From JAOUEA01 sp963810915 (GTDB taxonomy: Bacteria > Actinomycetota > UBA4738 > HRBIN12): 64,000 bases of DNA. The translations under genes and the position numbers were made by a program. The stretch is from the NCBI GenBank assembly GCA_963810915.1, contig CAWEPH010000001.1, positions 1 to 64,000 of the forward strand. The letters are read 5' to 3'. Of the stretch, positions 20,048-29,398 are shown piece by piece (position 1 is the stretch's first letter; each line of letters opens with the position of its first letter). The notes beneath the pieces were generated by a model. That model ran no database searches. It saw only the letters and a list, made by a program, of their open reading frames with translations, and was not told the DNA's origin.

Positions 20048-21033
20048 CGATCGCCATCGCTCTCATCATCGCGATCGCCCTCGCGTTCGACTTCTTCAAC
20101 GGGTTCCACGACGCCGCGAACTCCATCGCCACCGTCGTGTCCACCCGCGTGCTCTCCCCTCGCCAGGCGGTGGCCTGGGCGGCGTTCTTCAACTTCGCAG
20201 CCTTCCTGGTCTTCGGGACCAAGGTGGCCGACACGATCGCGAGCACGGTCAAGCCGGGCGTCTTCGACAACCAGGTGATCTTCGCGGGCCTGATCGGGGC
20301 CATCGCCTGGGACATCATCACGTGGTACTTCGGACTACCGACCTCGTCATCCCACGCGCTGGTGGGGGCAATGGCCGGAGCGGCGGTCGCCAAGGCGGGG
20401 TGGGGAGCGCTCGTGGCCTCGGAGTTCCAGAAGATCGCGGTGTTCATCGTGCTCTCGCCGGTCCTGGGTCTGCTGCTCGCGTTCACGTTCATGGTGGCGA
20501 TCTACTGGCTCTTCCACCGAGCTAAGAGGATGGAACGTCTCCACCGCGGCTTCCGCGTTGGCCAGCTCTTCTCGGCGTCGGCGTTCAGCCTCGCGCACGG
20601 GGCCAACGACGCCCAGAAGACGATGGGCGTGATCTTCGCGTTGCTGATCGCGAACGGCCTGGCCACGAAGTCCGAGGGTGTGCCGATCTGGGTGGTCCTC
20701 AGCGCGCACACCGCGATCGCGCTAGGGACGCTGTTCGGCGGCTGGCGCATCGTGCACACGATGGGCTCGAAGATCACGAAGCTCCAGCCGGCCCAGGGGA
20801 TGGCGGCCGAGAGCGCGGCAGCCGTCACCATCATGGCGAACACGTTCGCGGGCATCCCCGTGTCGACGACTCACACGATCTCGGGAGCGATCGTGGGCGT
20901 CGGCACCACGCAGCGCCTCTCCGCCGTGCGGTGGGGCATCGCGCAGCGCGTGGTGTGGGCCTGGCTCCTCACGATCCCCGGCGCCTTCGTGATCAGCTAC
21001 CTCGTGTACCTTCCGTTCAAGGGGGTGCCATGA
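20044..21033 (+). CDS. pit: inorganic phosphate transporter, PiT family
   Basis: A 329-residue, about ten-TM low-affinity phosphate (probably metal-phosphate) symporter. The duplicated PiT signatures are GFHDAANSIATVVST and GIPVSTTHTISGAI, with GLPTSSSHALVGA and HGANDAQKTMG. It overlaps the DUF47 gene by four bases and the next small membrane gene by four bases, forming a three-gene operon behind a PHO box. Confidence 0.96.
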   Translation: MTIAIALIIAIALAFDFFNGFHDAANSIATVVSTRVLSPRQAVAWAAFFNFAAFLVFGTKVADTIASTVKPGVFDNQVIFAGLIGAIAWDIITWYFGLPTSSSHALVGAMAGAAVAKAGWGALVASEFQKIAVFIVLSPVLGLLLAFTFMVAIYWLFHRAKRMERLHRGFRVGQLFSASAFSLAHGANDAQKTMGVIFALLIANGLATKSEGVPIWVVLSAHTAIALGTLFGGWRIVHTMGSKITKLQPAQGMAAESAAAVTIMANTFAGIPVSTTHTISGAIVGVGTTQRLSAVRWGIAQRVVWAWLLTIPGAFVISYLVYLPFKGVP

Positions 21034-21254
21034 GGATCGGACGACGACCGCTGTTCTTCGCGGCGCTCGCGGTGCTGTGCCTCATCATGCTCGATCCGAC
21101 GCCGGCCCAGTACCGATGGGTGAACCTCCTCGGCGCAGGCCTCGGCTTCTTCTGGGCCGTGATGCTCTTCCTCGAGGAGCGCTCGTTCGCGAAGATCACG
21201 CCACCCGCGCCGGGCGAGAGGGAGGATCGGGCTCCTCGTTCACCGATGGACTGA
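21030..21254 (+). CDS. small two-TM membrane protein of the Pit operon
   Basis: A 74-residue protein with two hydrophobic segments (LFFAALAVLCLIMLD and WVNLLGAGLGFFWAVMLFL) and a charged C-terminal tail. It starts in an ATGA overlap with the pit stop, so it is co-translated and may assist Pit. No family is recognised. Its stop codon forms part of the hairpin at 21251-21270. Confidence 0.7.
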   Translation: MRIGRRPLFFAALAVLCLIMLDPTPAQYRWVNLLGAGLGFFWAVMLFLEERSFAKITPPAPGEREDRAPRSPMD

Positions 21255-21270
21255 GGGCGCTCGCCCTCAG
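21251..21270. terminator. terminator hairpin overlapping two convergent stop codons
   Basis: CTGAGGGC-GCTC-GCCCTCAG is a perfect 8-bp stem. It contains the TGA of the small membrane gene on one strand and the TGA of the convergent DUF47 gene on the other. It has no clear T-tract. Confidence 0.6.
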
Positions 21271-21890
21271 GCGTGCTTGAGCACGACCGACTCGATCACG
21301 TTCGCGACGTTCTCCAGCCCATCGAGTGCCTCTTCGAGCGTCTCGATGACCTCTTTCCAGCGCAGGACATCCATCGCGCGGTAGTCACCGGAGAACAGGC
21401 CGGCCACCGCCCTGCGGAACAGCTGGTCGCCCTCGTTCTCCAGGGAGTTGATCTCGACCCAGTAGGGCTCGAGCTGTTCTCGGCGCATGTTGCGGAACGC
21501 GCCGAGCGCCTGGGCCGTCTGCTCCGCGGCACGGTGCAGGACGTCGACCTGCTCCAGCATCTCGGGAAGCGGGGCATCGATGTTGTGCAGGACGAAGATG
21601 TCCGCGACGGCCTCCACGAAATCCATCACGTCGTCCAGCGCCGTCGCGAGCTGGTAGATGTCCTCGCGGTCCATGGGCGTGACGAAGGTGGTGTTGAGCT
21701 TGCGGATGATGGCGTGGGTCACCTCGTCGCCCTCGTGCTCGCGCTCCTGGATGCGACGCGCCTTGAGCTCGATGTCCGTGTAGTCGTGCACCATCGCCCG
21801 GAGCTCACCGGTGGCCGCCAGGAGGTTGGCGCCTGACTCCTCGAAGAGGTCGAAGAACACGTCGGGTCGCTGCGATACCTTGAGCTTCAC
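21267..21890 (-). CDS. second DUF47 (PhoU-like) protein
   Basis: A 207-residue paralogue of the DUF47 protein at 19429. Shared blocks include DVFFDLFEESGANLLA, LNTTFVTPMDREDIYQLATALDDVMD, LENEGDQLFRRAVAGLFSGDYRAMDVLRWKEV and VANVIESVVLKHA. The GTG at 21890 is chosen over the longer frame at 21914 because GAGGAGG lies five bases upstream. It converges on the Pit operon and is divergent from ppk1. It may pair with the same Pit or with another transporter elsewhere. Confidence 0.9.
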   Translation of the reverse strand: MKLKVSQRPDVFFDLFEESGANLLAATGELRAMVHDYTDIELKARRIQEREHEGDEVTHAIIRKLNTTFVTPMDREDIYQLATALDDVMDFVEAVADIFVLHNIDAPLPEMLEQVDVLHRAAEQTAQALGAFRNMRREQLEPYWVEINSLENEGDQLFRRAVAGLFSGDYRAMDVLRWKEVIETLEEALDGLENVANVIESVVLKHA

Positions 21891-22012
21891 GTGGTCCTCC
21901 TCAGCTGCCGCCACATCCGGCGGCCATCCTGGCAGAGCCGCGACCGCTCGTCACCCCCGGAGATCCATCATTGCGTGCCTGGCCGGTGGCCCTCTACGAT
22001 AGGGGGCCTGCC

Positions 22013-24089
22013 ATGACTGACGAGCCCTTCCCCGCGCCGTCCGCACCTGCGGCTAACCGCTTCATCAACCGTGAGCTCTCGTGGCTCGAGTTCGACGCGC
22101 GCGTGCTAGCGCTCGCCGAAGACCCCGAACGACCGCTCCTCGAGCGGGTGAAGTTCCTCTCGATCTTCGCCAGCAACCTGGACGAGTTCTTCCAGATCCG
22201 CGTCTCGGGGTTGGAGGAGCAGGTCGAGGCGGGTGTCAGCATCACGACCCCGGACGGGATGACGCCCCACGAGCAGCTGGAGGCCGTCCGACGGCGGGTG
22301 GTCGAGCTGAGCGAGCGCGCCGAGCGTGTCTGGCTGGGCGAGCTCAAGCCTGCGCTCGAGAAGGAGCGGGTCCGCATCGTCGACTGGGATCAGCTCGACG
22401 ACGACGACAGGGGGTTCCTCGGTCGACGGTTCCGCGAACGGATCTTCCCGGTGCTCACGCCGCTCTCCGTGGACCCGGCTCACCCGTTCCCCTACATCTC
22501 GAACCTCTCGCTCAACCTCGCGGCGGTCGTGCGCGATCCCGTCACGGGTGTGCGGCGATTCGCGCGCGTGAAGGTCCCGCCGCTGCTCCCCACGGTTCAC
22601 GGCGCTGCCGGACGGCGAGCGGTTCGTCCCGCTCGAGCAGGTGATCGCGGCGAACCTCGAACAGCTCTTCCCGGGCATGGACCTCGTCACCCATCACGTG
22701 TTCCGGGTCACGCGCGACGCCGACGTGGAGATCGAGGAGGACGAAGCCGACGACCTCCTCGCGGCCATCGAGACGGTCCTGCAGCGGCGGCAGCGCGGCG
22801 CCACGCCGATCCGGCTGGAGATCGACCCCTCCATGACCGACGAGGTGCGCAGCCTGCTGATGCGCGAGATGGGCCTCGACGAGCCGCAGGTCTACGTGAC
22901 CGAAGGGCTGATCGACGTCGCCGGTCTCTGGTTCTTCGTGGAGCTGGACCGGCCCGAGCTGAAGGACGACCCGTGGACGCCGGTGACGCCGGCCGAGCTG
23001 CAGTCGAGCGAAGGCCCGCCGGACATCTTCGCCGTGCTGCGTGACCGGGACGTCCTCGTCCACCATCCCTACGAGTCGTTCTCGGCGACCGTCGAGGCGT
23101 TCGTCGCGCAGGCGGCCGCCGACCGCGACGTGCTCGCGATCAAGCAGACGCTCTATCGCACCTCCTCGGACAGTCCGATCATCCGTTCCCTGATCCGCGC
23201 CGCGGGCGCGGGCAAGCAGGTGGTGGCCCTCGTCGAGCTGAAGGCTCGGTTCGACGAGGAGGCGAACATCACGTTCGCCCGGGCGCTCGAGCACGCCGGC
23301 GTGCACGTGGTCTACGGCGTGGTCGGGCTGAAGACCCACGCGAAGACCTGCCTCGTGGTGCGCAGGGAGGAGACGGGCGTGCGCCGGTACGCGCACATCG
23401 GCACCGGCAACTACAACCCCAAGACCGCACGCCTGTACGAGGACATGGGGCTGCTCACGTCCGACGCCGACCTCGGGGCCGACCTCACGGACCTGTTCAA
23501 CCTGCTCACGGGCTACAGCCGTCAACGGGAGTACCGGAAGCTGCTGGTCGCCCCCGTCACGATGCGCCCCGGCCTGGAGGAGCTGATCCGACGCGAGGCC
23601 CAGCACGAGGACGGATCGATCGTCTTGAAGATGAACAGCCTGGTCGACGCCGATCTGATCGATGCGCTCTACGAGGCCTCACAGTCGCAGACGCGCATCG
23701 ACCTGTTGGTGCGCGGGATCTGCTGCCTGCGGCCGGGTGTCGAGGGGATGTCGGGCTCGATCCGTGTGCGTTCGCTCGTGGGGCGGTTCCTGGAGCACTC
23801 GCGGGTCTATCGGTTCGGGAGCCTCGACCGCGGCTACGACTACCTGATCGGTTCAGCGGATCTGATGCCGCGCAACCTGGACCGCCGGGTGGAGGCGCTC
23901 ACGCCGGTCCAGGACCCCTCGTTGCAGGCTCGCATCGACGAGCTCATCGCCGTGGAACTCGACGACGACGAGCTGGCCTGGGAACTCGACCCCGACGCCC
24001 GCTGGCACCGGGTTCCCACCGTCCGGGGCGTGAACGCGCATCGGTCCCTGCAGGAGCTCGCGGTGCGGCGGTCCGAGGGGGACAGGTGA
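22013..24089 (+). CDS. ppk1: polyphosphate kinase 1 (one frameshift)
   Basis: About 692 residues. It makes long-chain polyphosphate from ATP. The N-terminal domain has FINRELSWLEFDARVLALA and FLSIFASNLDEFFQIRV. The catalytic phospholipase-D-like domains include YRTSSDSPI, KARFDEEANI, the autophosphorylated-His motif LKTHAKT, HIGTGNYN and SADLMPRNLDRRVE. The frame breaks near 22590 (LLP then RFTALPDGERFVPLE) and one extra base repairs it. A -10 box TACGAT (21995-22000) lies 12 bases before the ATG. It is followed by the CYTH-CHAD gene with a GTGA overlap. Confidence 0.95.
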
Positions 24090-25585
24090 CGCTCGAGCGC
24101 GAGGTCAAGCTCTCCGTCGGACCGATGTTCCAGATGCCCGACCTGGACGAGGTCGTCCCCGGGGCGACGATCCGGGACGAGGGGACGACGCGGTTCGTCG
24201 CGAGCTACTACGACACGCCCGACCTCCGGCTCGCCCGCTGGGGATCCTCGCTCCGCTACCGGACCGGGGAAGGCTGGACCGTGAAGCTGCCGATCGCGGC
24301 CGAGGACGGGCGGTTCGACCGCGACGAGCGGACCTTCGACGCCGGCCCGGGCCGCCCCCCGGAGGCGGCCGTGGATCTCGTGCGCGGCTACGTCCGCACG
24401 TCGGCCCTCCGCCTCGCGGTGCGGCTCCAGACCGTCCGCCGGAGTGTGGTCGTGTCCACGCCGGAAGACGGCGACGTCGCGGAGGTGGTGGACGACGAGG
24501 TGTCCGTCCTCGACGGGAGGCGCGTGGCGGGAAGGTTCAGGGAGATCGAGGTCGAGCTCAAGCCGGACGCGGAGGACAAGGTCCTCGACGCCGTGACCGG
24601 GCGGCTGGCAGCCGGCGGCGCGGAATCGCGGAGCGAGGTCCCCAAATTCGTGCGCGCGCTCCTGCCCCTGTCCGCGGAACCCCCGGAGGTCGTGGCAGCC
24701 GACATGGGTCGCCGGAGCACGGTGCTCGACGTGGTGCGGGGATCCATCGCGCGTTCGGCCGAGCGGATGATCCGGTTCGACGCCGGCGTGCGGCTGGGGG
24801 AGGACCCCGAGGCCGTGCATCAGGCTCGCGTCGCCTCCCGGCGTATCCGGTCCGATCTGCGCACGTTCCGGAGCCTGCTCGATCCCGGATGGACGGCCGA
24901 TCTGCGCGCGGAGCTCGGGTGGCTCGGAGCCGAGCTGGGGAAGGTGCGAGACCTCGACGTGCTCGGGGAGCGATTGCGCGGACGGCTCAAGGCGCTGCCG
25001 GACGACGACGTCGAGGGGGCGCCGAAGCTCCTCGATCGGGTCCGCACCGAACGCGAGTCGGCACGCTCGGACCTGATGTCGGCGATGCGCGAGCCTCGAT
25101 ACCTCGCGCTGCTGGATCGGGTGGTTGCGGCCTCGGCCGAGCCGGCGGTCCTTCCCGAGGTCGTCGGCGCGCACGCGGGAGACACGATGGGCGCGCTGAT
25201 GGAAGGCCCGTGGGGTCATCTCCAGCGGATCTGCCGCCAGCTCGGCCCCGGTTCGTCCGATGCCGAGCTGCACGAGGCTCGCATCCGGGCGAAGCGCGCG
25301 CGCTACGCGGCCGAGGGCCTGATCCCGGTCTTCGGGAAGCCCGCGGTGCGCTTCGCCGATCGGGCGGCCGACCTCCAGACGGTACTCGGCGAACATCAGG
25401 ACGCGGTCATGGCGATCGCGTGGCTGAGGGGGCAGGCCGGCGGTGCGGCGGCGGGCGGCGCGTTCGTGGCGGGTGAGCTCGCAGGCATCGAACTCCGCGC
25501 GATGGACGAGGCCCGCGCGGAATGGCCCGACGCCTGGCGCCGGTTGCGATCGAAGAAGCTACGGTTCTGGCGGGAGCACGTGTGA
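24086..25585 (+). CDS. CYTH-CHAD domain protein
   Basis: A 499-residue protein. The N-terminal CYTH domain begins with the ExExK triphosphate-binding motif LEREVKL, typical of inorganic triphosphatases. The C-terminal CHAD domain, a helical polyphosphate-binding module, has conserved His/Arg pairs in AVHQARVASRRIRSDLRTFR and LHEARIRAKRARYAAEGL. The GTG start overlaps ppk1 and the end overlaps mutT1 by one base. Context strongly supports a polyphosphate role: binding granules, or cleaving tripolyphosphate. Confidence 0.93.
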   Translation: MTLEREVKLSVGPMFQMPDLDEVVPGATIRDEGTTRFVASYYDTPDLRLARWGSSLRYRTGEGWTVKLPIAAEDGRFDRDERTFDAGPGRPPEAAVDLVRGYVRTSALRLAVRLQTVRRSVVVSTPEDGDVAEVVDDEVSVLDGRRVAGRFREIEVELKPDAEDKVLDAVTGRLAAGGAESRSEVPKFVRALLPLSAEPPEVVAADMGRRSTVLDVVRGSIARSAERMIRFDAGVRLGEDPEAVHQARVASRRIRSDLRTFRSLLDPGWTADLRAELGWLGAELGKVRDLDVLGERLRGRLKALPDDDVEGAPKLLDRVRTERESARSDLMSAMREPRYLALLDRVVAASAEPAVLPEVVGAHAGDTMGALMEGPWGHLQRICRQLGPGSSDAELHEARIRAKRARYAAEGLIPVFGKPAVRFADRAADLQTVLGEHQDAVMAIAWLRGQAGGAAAGGAFVAGELAGIELRAMDEARAEWPDAWRRLRSKKLRFWREHV

Positions 25586-26472
25586 TGGCCGCGTCCGAGC
25601 TGGCCGGGTTCGAGGTGGAGGTGCGCGCCGGGGGCGGCGTGGTGCGGCGCCAGGGTCCCGCGGGCCCGGAGATCGCCGTGGTGCACCGCCCGCGTTACGA
25701 CGACTGGACGCTGCCGAAGGGCAAGGCGAACCACGGCGAATCCTACGAGGCGTCCGCCCTGCGCGAGGTGCGCGAGGAGACGGGTCTGCGATGCGAGCTG
25801 GGCCCCGAGGTCGCCGAGGTGCGCTACCGCGATCACCTGGACAGGCCCAAGGTGGTGCGCTACTGGCTGATGTACCCGGCCGCAGGTGGGTTCGTCCCCA
25901 ACGACGAGGTGGACCGGCTGCGTTGGATCACGCCGGACGAGGCGATGACGGCGCTGACGTACGGACACGACCGCGACGTGGTGCGACGGGCCGTCGCGTT
26001 CGACGGGCCCCTCTATCTGGTGCGGCACGCAAAGGCGGGCGACCGCGAGGCATGGACCGAGGACGATCGGCTCCGCCCGCTCAGCAAGAAGGGGAGGCTG
26101 CAGGCCGAGGGGCTCGTCGAGCGCTTCGACGGTCGGGGCATCGACCGGGTGATCTCGAGCCCCTACGACCGATGCGTGCAGACGGTCCGGCCGCTCGCGA
26201 TCGCGCGGCACCTCCCTGTGGAGGAGACCGAGCTGCTCGCGGAGGGCACGCCCTTCGCGGAGGCGATGGTGTTCCTCCGGGATCTCGGCGGCGCCGTCGT
26301 GTTGAGCAGCCACGGCGACCTGATCCCCGCGGTCGTGCTGCACCTCGCCGAGCGGGGCCTCGAGATGTCCGACTCCCCGGACTGGAAGAAGGCGTCGACC
26401 TGGGTGCTGGAGCGTGAGGCGGGGCTGTTCACGGCGGCCCGCTACCTGGCGCCGCCCGATCTCGACGCCTGA
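25585..26472 (+). CDS. mutT1: MutT1-type NUDIX hydrolase fused to histidine phosphatase
   Basis: A 295-residue two-domain protein. The NUDIX box lies at about residues 47-69 (GKANHGESYEASALREVREE), followed by a SixA/phosphoglycerate-mutase-like domain with LVRHAKAGDRE and SSHGDLIPAV. The mycobacterial MutT1 has this same fusion, lies next to ppk1, and hydrolyses 8-oxo-dGTP/8-oxo-GTP and dinucleoside polyphosphates. It is the last gene of ppk1-CHAD-mutT1. It overlaps the convergent GNAT gene by 31 bases at the 3' ends, with no terminator seen. Confidence 0.93.
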   Translation: MAASELAGFEVEVRAGGGVVRRQGPAGPEIAVVHRPRYDDWTLPKGKANHGESYEASALREVREETGLRCELGPEVAEVRYRDHLDRPKVVRYWLMYPAAGGFVPNDEVDRLRWITPDEAMTALTYGHDRDVVRRAVAFDGPLYLVRHAKAGDREAWTEDDRLRPLSKKGRLQAEGLVERFDGRGIDRVISSPYDRCVQTVRPLAIARHLPVEETELLAEGTPFAEAMVFLRDLGGAVVLSSHGDLIPAVVLHLAERGLEMSDSPDWKKASTWVLEREAGLFTAARYLAPPDLDA

Positions 26473-27230
26473 GCCTTCGTCGACGGCAGCCGTCCTGACT
26501 CCTTGAAGCCCAGTCGCTCGTACATGGCGATCACGGGTCTGGCGGCAGGATCGGCGAGCAGGCAGACGTGCCCCGCGCCGGCGGCTCGGGCCGCGCCCGT
26601 CATCGTCGCCGTCAGCGCGCTCGCGTAACCGCGACCCCGCGCGCGATCGGCGGTCGCCAAGCCATCGATGAATCCCACGCCCTCGAGCACCGCCAGCGCA
26701 GCCGTCGAGGCGAGCCCCTCGTCGTCCCGCACGCCGAACCATCGCTTCGCGCCGCAAGCGCCCTGGAGGCACTCGAGCGCGAGGAGCTGTGCACGGTCTT
26801 CCGGGTCGTCGATCCCGAAGAGCGCGAAGGACTCCAGGCGCGCCGCCCAGAGCTCGTCGGAATCCTCGAGCTCCTCGACCGCGACGGTGGATACGGCGGG
26901 AACGTCGCTCTCGAGATCCATCACGAGGTCCCACGAGAGGACGTGGCCGCGGGTCTCCAGCTCGGCGAACAGGGGCGCCTGGGCCTCCGGCCTGAACCCC
27001 ACGACGTGGACCGTGGGGGCTCCGGCCTCGGCCAGCGCCGGCAGGAGCGAGTCCTCGACCTCCTCGGCCGTGAGCCCTCCGTCGTCGGTTTCCACCCGCG
27101 CGTAGTTCGCGTCCCAGATCGCGGGGGTGCGCGCATCGGTGACGACGGCGCCCCACCACACGGGCTGGACGCGCCCGGTACGGGCGTCCAACGCGCGCCA
27201 GAATCGGAGCAGGTGATCGGGAACCGGCAT
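26442..27230 (-). CDS. GNAT-family acetyltransferase
   Basis: A 262-residue protein. The C-terminal half shows the acetyl-CoA-binding pattern ADRARGRGYASALTATM and the distal MYERLGFKESGR, characteristic of GNAT enzymes. The N-terminal half may be a second, degenerate GNAT domain. The substrate is unknown. The reverse-strand -10 box TAGACT (27239-27244) ends eight bases before the ATG, so it is probably leaderless. Its 3' end overlaps mutT1. Confidence 0.85.
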   Translation of the reverse strand: MPVPDHLLRFWRALDARTGRVQPVWWGAVVTDARTPAIWDANYARVETDDGGLTAEEVEDSLLPALAEAGAPTVHVVGFRPEAQAPLFAELETRGHVLSWDLVMDLESDVPAVSTVAVEELEDSDELWAARLESFALFGIDDPEDRAQLLALECLQGACGAKRWFGVRDDEGLASTAALAVLEGVGFIDGLATADRARGRGYASALTATMTGAARAAGAGHVCLLADPAARPVIAMYERLGFKESGRLPSTKAQASRSGGAR

Positions 27231-27272
27231 CGCGCTCGAGTCTAGCCACGTCGATGGGATAGGCTGCGCGCC

Positions 27273-28250
27273 ATGATCGAGGCGCACGTCTACCGCGACG
27301 GCCTCCCGTCCGACGAGCGCGTGGACCTCGAGGCGATCTCGGATCTGATCGCCGAAGATCGCACCTTCGTGTGGCTGGACGTCCTCGAGCCGACGCCCGA
27401 GGACCTGGCGATGTTGGAGCGGGAGTTCTCGCTCCACCCCCTCGTCGTGGAAGACCTGCGGCACCGGCATCAGCGTCCGAAGGTGGAGCTCTATCGCGAT
27501 CAGGCCTTCGTCGTCGTGCGCCCGATCCTGGATCCCGAGGCCGACGAGGTGGAGAAGCTCGAGGTGCATGCGCTGGTGGGGCCGCGACACCTCGTTTCGA
27601 TCCGCTACGACGCGCGCTACGACCTCTCCGAGGCGGTGCATCGGTGGGAGCGGCAGGCCGATCTCCTCGCGCTCGGCGGCGGCTTCGCCGTGTACGTCAT
27701 GATCGACGAGGTCGTCGACGACTACCTGACCCTGGTGGAGCGGCTGGAGGATCGCGCCGACGACCTGGAGGACATGATCTTCGCGACCGACGACGGCCCG
27801 GCGGACGTCGGCGCCGTCCAGGAGCGTCTCTTCAGGCTCAAGCGCGAGTGCGTGCGCCTGCGTCGAGCAGTGATGCCCTTGCGCCAAGGCCTCGACCTGC
27901 TGCAGGAGCAGCCCGCGCTGGCGGCACCGGCGCTCGCCCCGTACTACCGGGACGTGGTCGACCACGTGATCCGCACGGTGGAGCTCGTCGACAACATCCG
28001 GGACCTGTTGACCTCGATGCTCGAGGTCCGCGTGGCCCAGGTGGCGAACCATCTGAACGAGGTGATGAAGAAGCTCACCGCCTGGGCGGGGATCATCCTT
28101 GTGCCTACGCTGATCGCCGGGATCTACGGCATGAACTTCGAGAACATGCCCGAGCTCAGCTGGCAGGTCGGCTACCCGCTCGCTCTTGGGTTCATGGCCG
28201 CGTCCGCGGCGGCCCTGTACGTGATGTTCAGGCGCCGAGGATGGCTCTGA
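27273..28250 (+). CDS. corA: CorA-family magnesium/cobalt channel
   Basis: A 325-residue protein. The N-terminal cytoplasmic domain and the long stalk helix are followed by two C-terminal TM segments, with the selectivity motif YGMNFENMPEL after TM1. It conducts Mg2+ down its gradient. A -10 box TAGGCT (27260-27265) ends seven bases before the ATG, which has no Shine-Dalgarno. A small receiver-like gene starts two bases after its stop. Confidence 0.95.
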   Translation: MIEAHVYRDGLPSDERVDLEAISDLIAEDRTFVWLDVLEPTPEDLAMLEREFSLHPLVVEDLRHRHQRPKVELYRDQAFVVVRPILDPEADEVEKLEVHALVGPRHLVSIRYDARYDLSEAVHRWERQADLLALGGGFAVYVMIDEVVDDYLTLVERLEDRADDLEDMIFATDDGPADVGAVQERLFRLKRECVRLRRAVMPLRQGLDLLQEQPALAAPALAPYYRDVVDHVIRTVELVDNIRDLLTSMLEVRVAQVANHLNEVMKKLTAWAGIILVPTLIAGIYGMNFENMPELSWQVGYPLALGFMAASAAALYVMFRRRGWL

Positions 28251-28251
28251 G

Positions 28252-28582
28252 ATGTGCCGGGCCGTGAAGGTCCTGTGCGTGGCGGAGGACCCGGCATCGC
28301 TCGCCGCCCTGAAGGCGGCCGCCGTCTCGGCGGAATGGGAGCTCACACCGGGCGCCACGCAGGCGCGCGACGCCCTGGATCAGGTCGGCCGTCGAACGTC
28401 CCCACGTGATGGTGGTGTTCGGCGCGTTCGAAGGGCTCGTCGCGACGGTGAGCGACCGGTTCCCGGGGATGCGGATCGTCACGGACCGCGACGCACCCGG
28501 GGCCACCGAGGTGGCCACCTCCTTGGAGGAGGTCCGAGGGTTGTTGCGGGGGCTCCCTCGCCCGGGCGGTCCGGTCGGCTAG
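28252..28582 (+). CDS. small receiver-like protein (one frameshift)
   Basis: About 109 residues after repair of one extra base near 28386. It begins VKVLCVAEDPASLAALKAAA, resembling the first strand and helix of CheY-like folds, and continues after the break with PHVMVVFGAFEGLVATV and FPGMRIVTDRDAPGATEVA. The acidic pocket is minimal and no clear phosphoacceptor Asp is seen. It may be a degenerate receiver. It follows corA immediately and probably shares its mRNA. The function is unknown. Confidence 0.6.
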
Positions 28583-28586
28583 CGGG

Positions 28587-29030
28587 TTAGCCGCCCCAGG
28601 GGTACCAGCCCACGCTCTTCACCATGCGCATCGTCACGATGATGTTGGCGCGTGCGTTGAACCCCGACCAACCCTGGAAGCCGTACGCCTGGGCGCGGCC
28701 GGGCCAGTAGCGGCTCAGGTGCTGGTAGATCCCGAGGGCGCCGCTGTAGGCGTTGTAGGCCCTGGGGCGGTAGTGGGACTCGCGATCCGCGATGGACAAG
28801 GCCTTGGGGGCACCCCCCGGCACCTGGTAGTGGCCGGCGGCACAGCGGATCAGCCTCTTCACGAACCAGGGGCCGCGCTGCCATGGGATCGGGCAGACCT
28901 TCGCGGGGACACGGCTGTTGTACCGCGGTTCGGGGGTCGCCTTGGCCGAGGCGATGGGGACGAGTAGGAGCATCGCGGTGAGGAACAACGCCACGGGGAG
29001 GTTGTGGCGCATCGACATGTGTTGGGACAT
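28587..29030 (-). CDS. secreted lytic transglycosylase-like protein
   Basis: About 147 residues. A signal peptide (RHNLPVALFLTAMLLLVPIASA) precedes a short lysozyme-like domain. The catalytic Glu is probably in ADRESHYRPRAYN, followed by SGALGIYQHL, the 'ES...N..SGA.G..Q' pattern of SLT/lysozyme-fold transglycosylases. It would cut or remodel peptidoglycan. The start is uncertain: ATG codons occur at 29030, 29018 and 29012, and none has a good ribosome-binding site. A long gene-free leader lies upstream. Confidence 0.8.
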   Translation of the reverse strand: MSQHMSMRHNLPVALFLTAMLLLVPIASAKATPEPRYNSRVPAKVCPIPWQRGPWFVKRLIRCAAGHYQVPGGAPKALSIADRESHYRPRAYNAYSGALGIYQHLSRYWPGRAQAYGFQGWSGFNARANIIVTMRMVKSVGWYPWGG

Positions 29031-29398
29031 ATAGGGTTTCACCCACGCGGTGAGCCGCAGCTGGCCGCTGCGCTCGGGTGGCTCGGACGGACGACCTTCG
29101 TCCACATCCGTGCCGCCCCGCGGTAGGTCGCGGGTGGGGACATCACCTCCTGGTGTCGAACAACTCCGTGTGACCTATGCCGATGCCCCGGACCGCCGGT
29201 CCCTGCTCCACGCGCACGGGCGCACGCCGACCACCTTGGGAAGGCGGGGAGCGTGCGTCACACGCGGGAAGGGCCGGACCGAGCGATCCGGTGCGGACTC
29301 GACGACCCTAAAGGCAGGGTCGAGGTTCCGACAACCTTGCGATGTGACGGTTCCGTGACGAGGCACGGGCCGGGCACTGCCCCGATACGATGGTGGGC
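29031..29398. other. 368-bp gene-free region between divergent transglycosylase and ispH genes
   Basis: No credible gene is seen. The ispH side has a -10 box TACGAT (29386-29391). A hairpin CGACCCT-AAAGGC-AGGGTCG lies at 29303-29322. On the reverse strand AGGAGGTGATG (about 29136-29146) could start a 34-codon leader peptide. The region may be a structured 5' leader for the transglycosylase gene. I compared it by eye with the c-di-AMP (ydaO) riboswitch and found no match. Confidence 0.4.

Noticed and set aside
29031..29398. c-di-AMP (ydaO) riboswitch
   Set aside because: The conserved GGTGAATCC and CAGCTAACCTCG-type blocks in the right order are not present.
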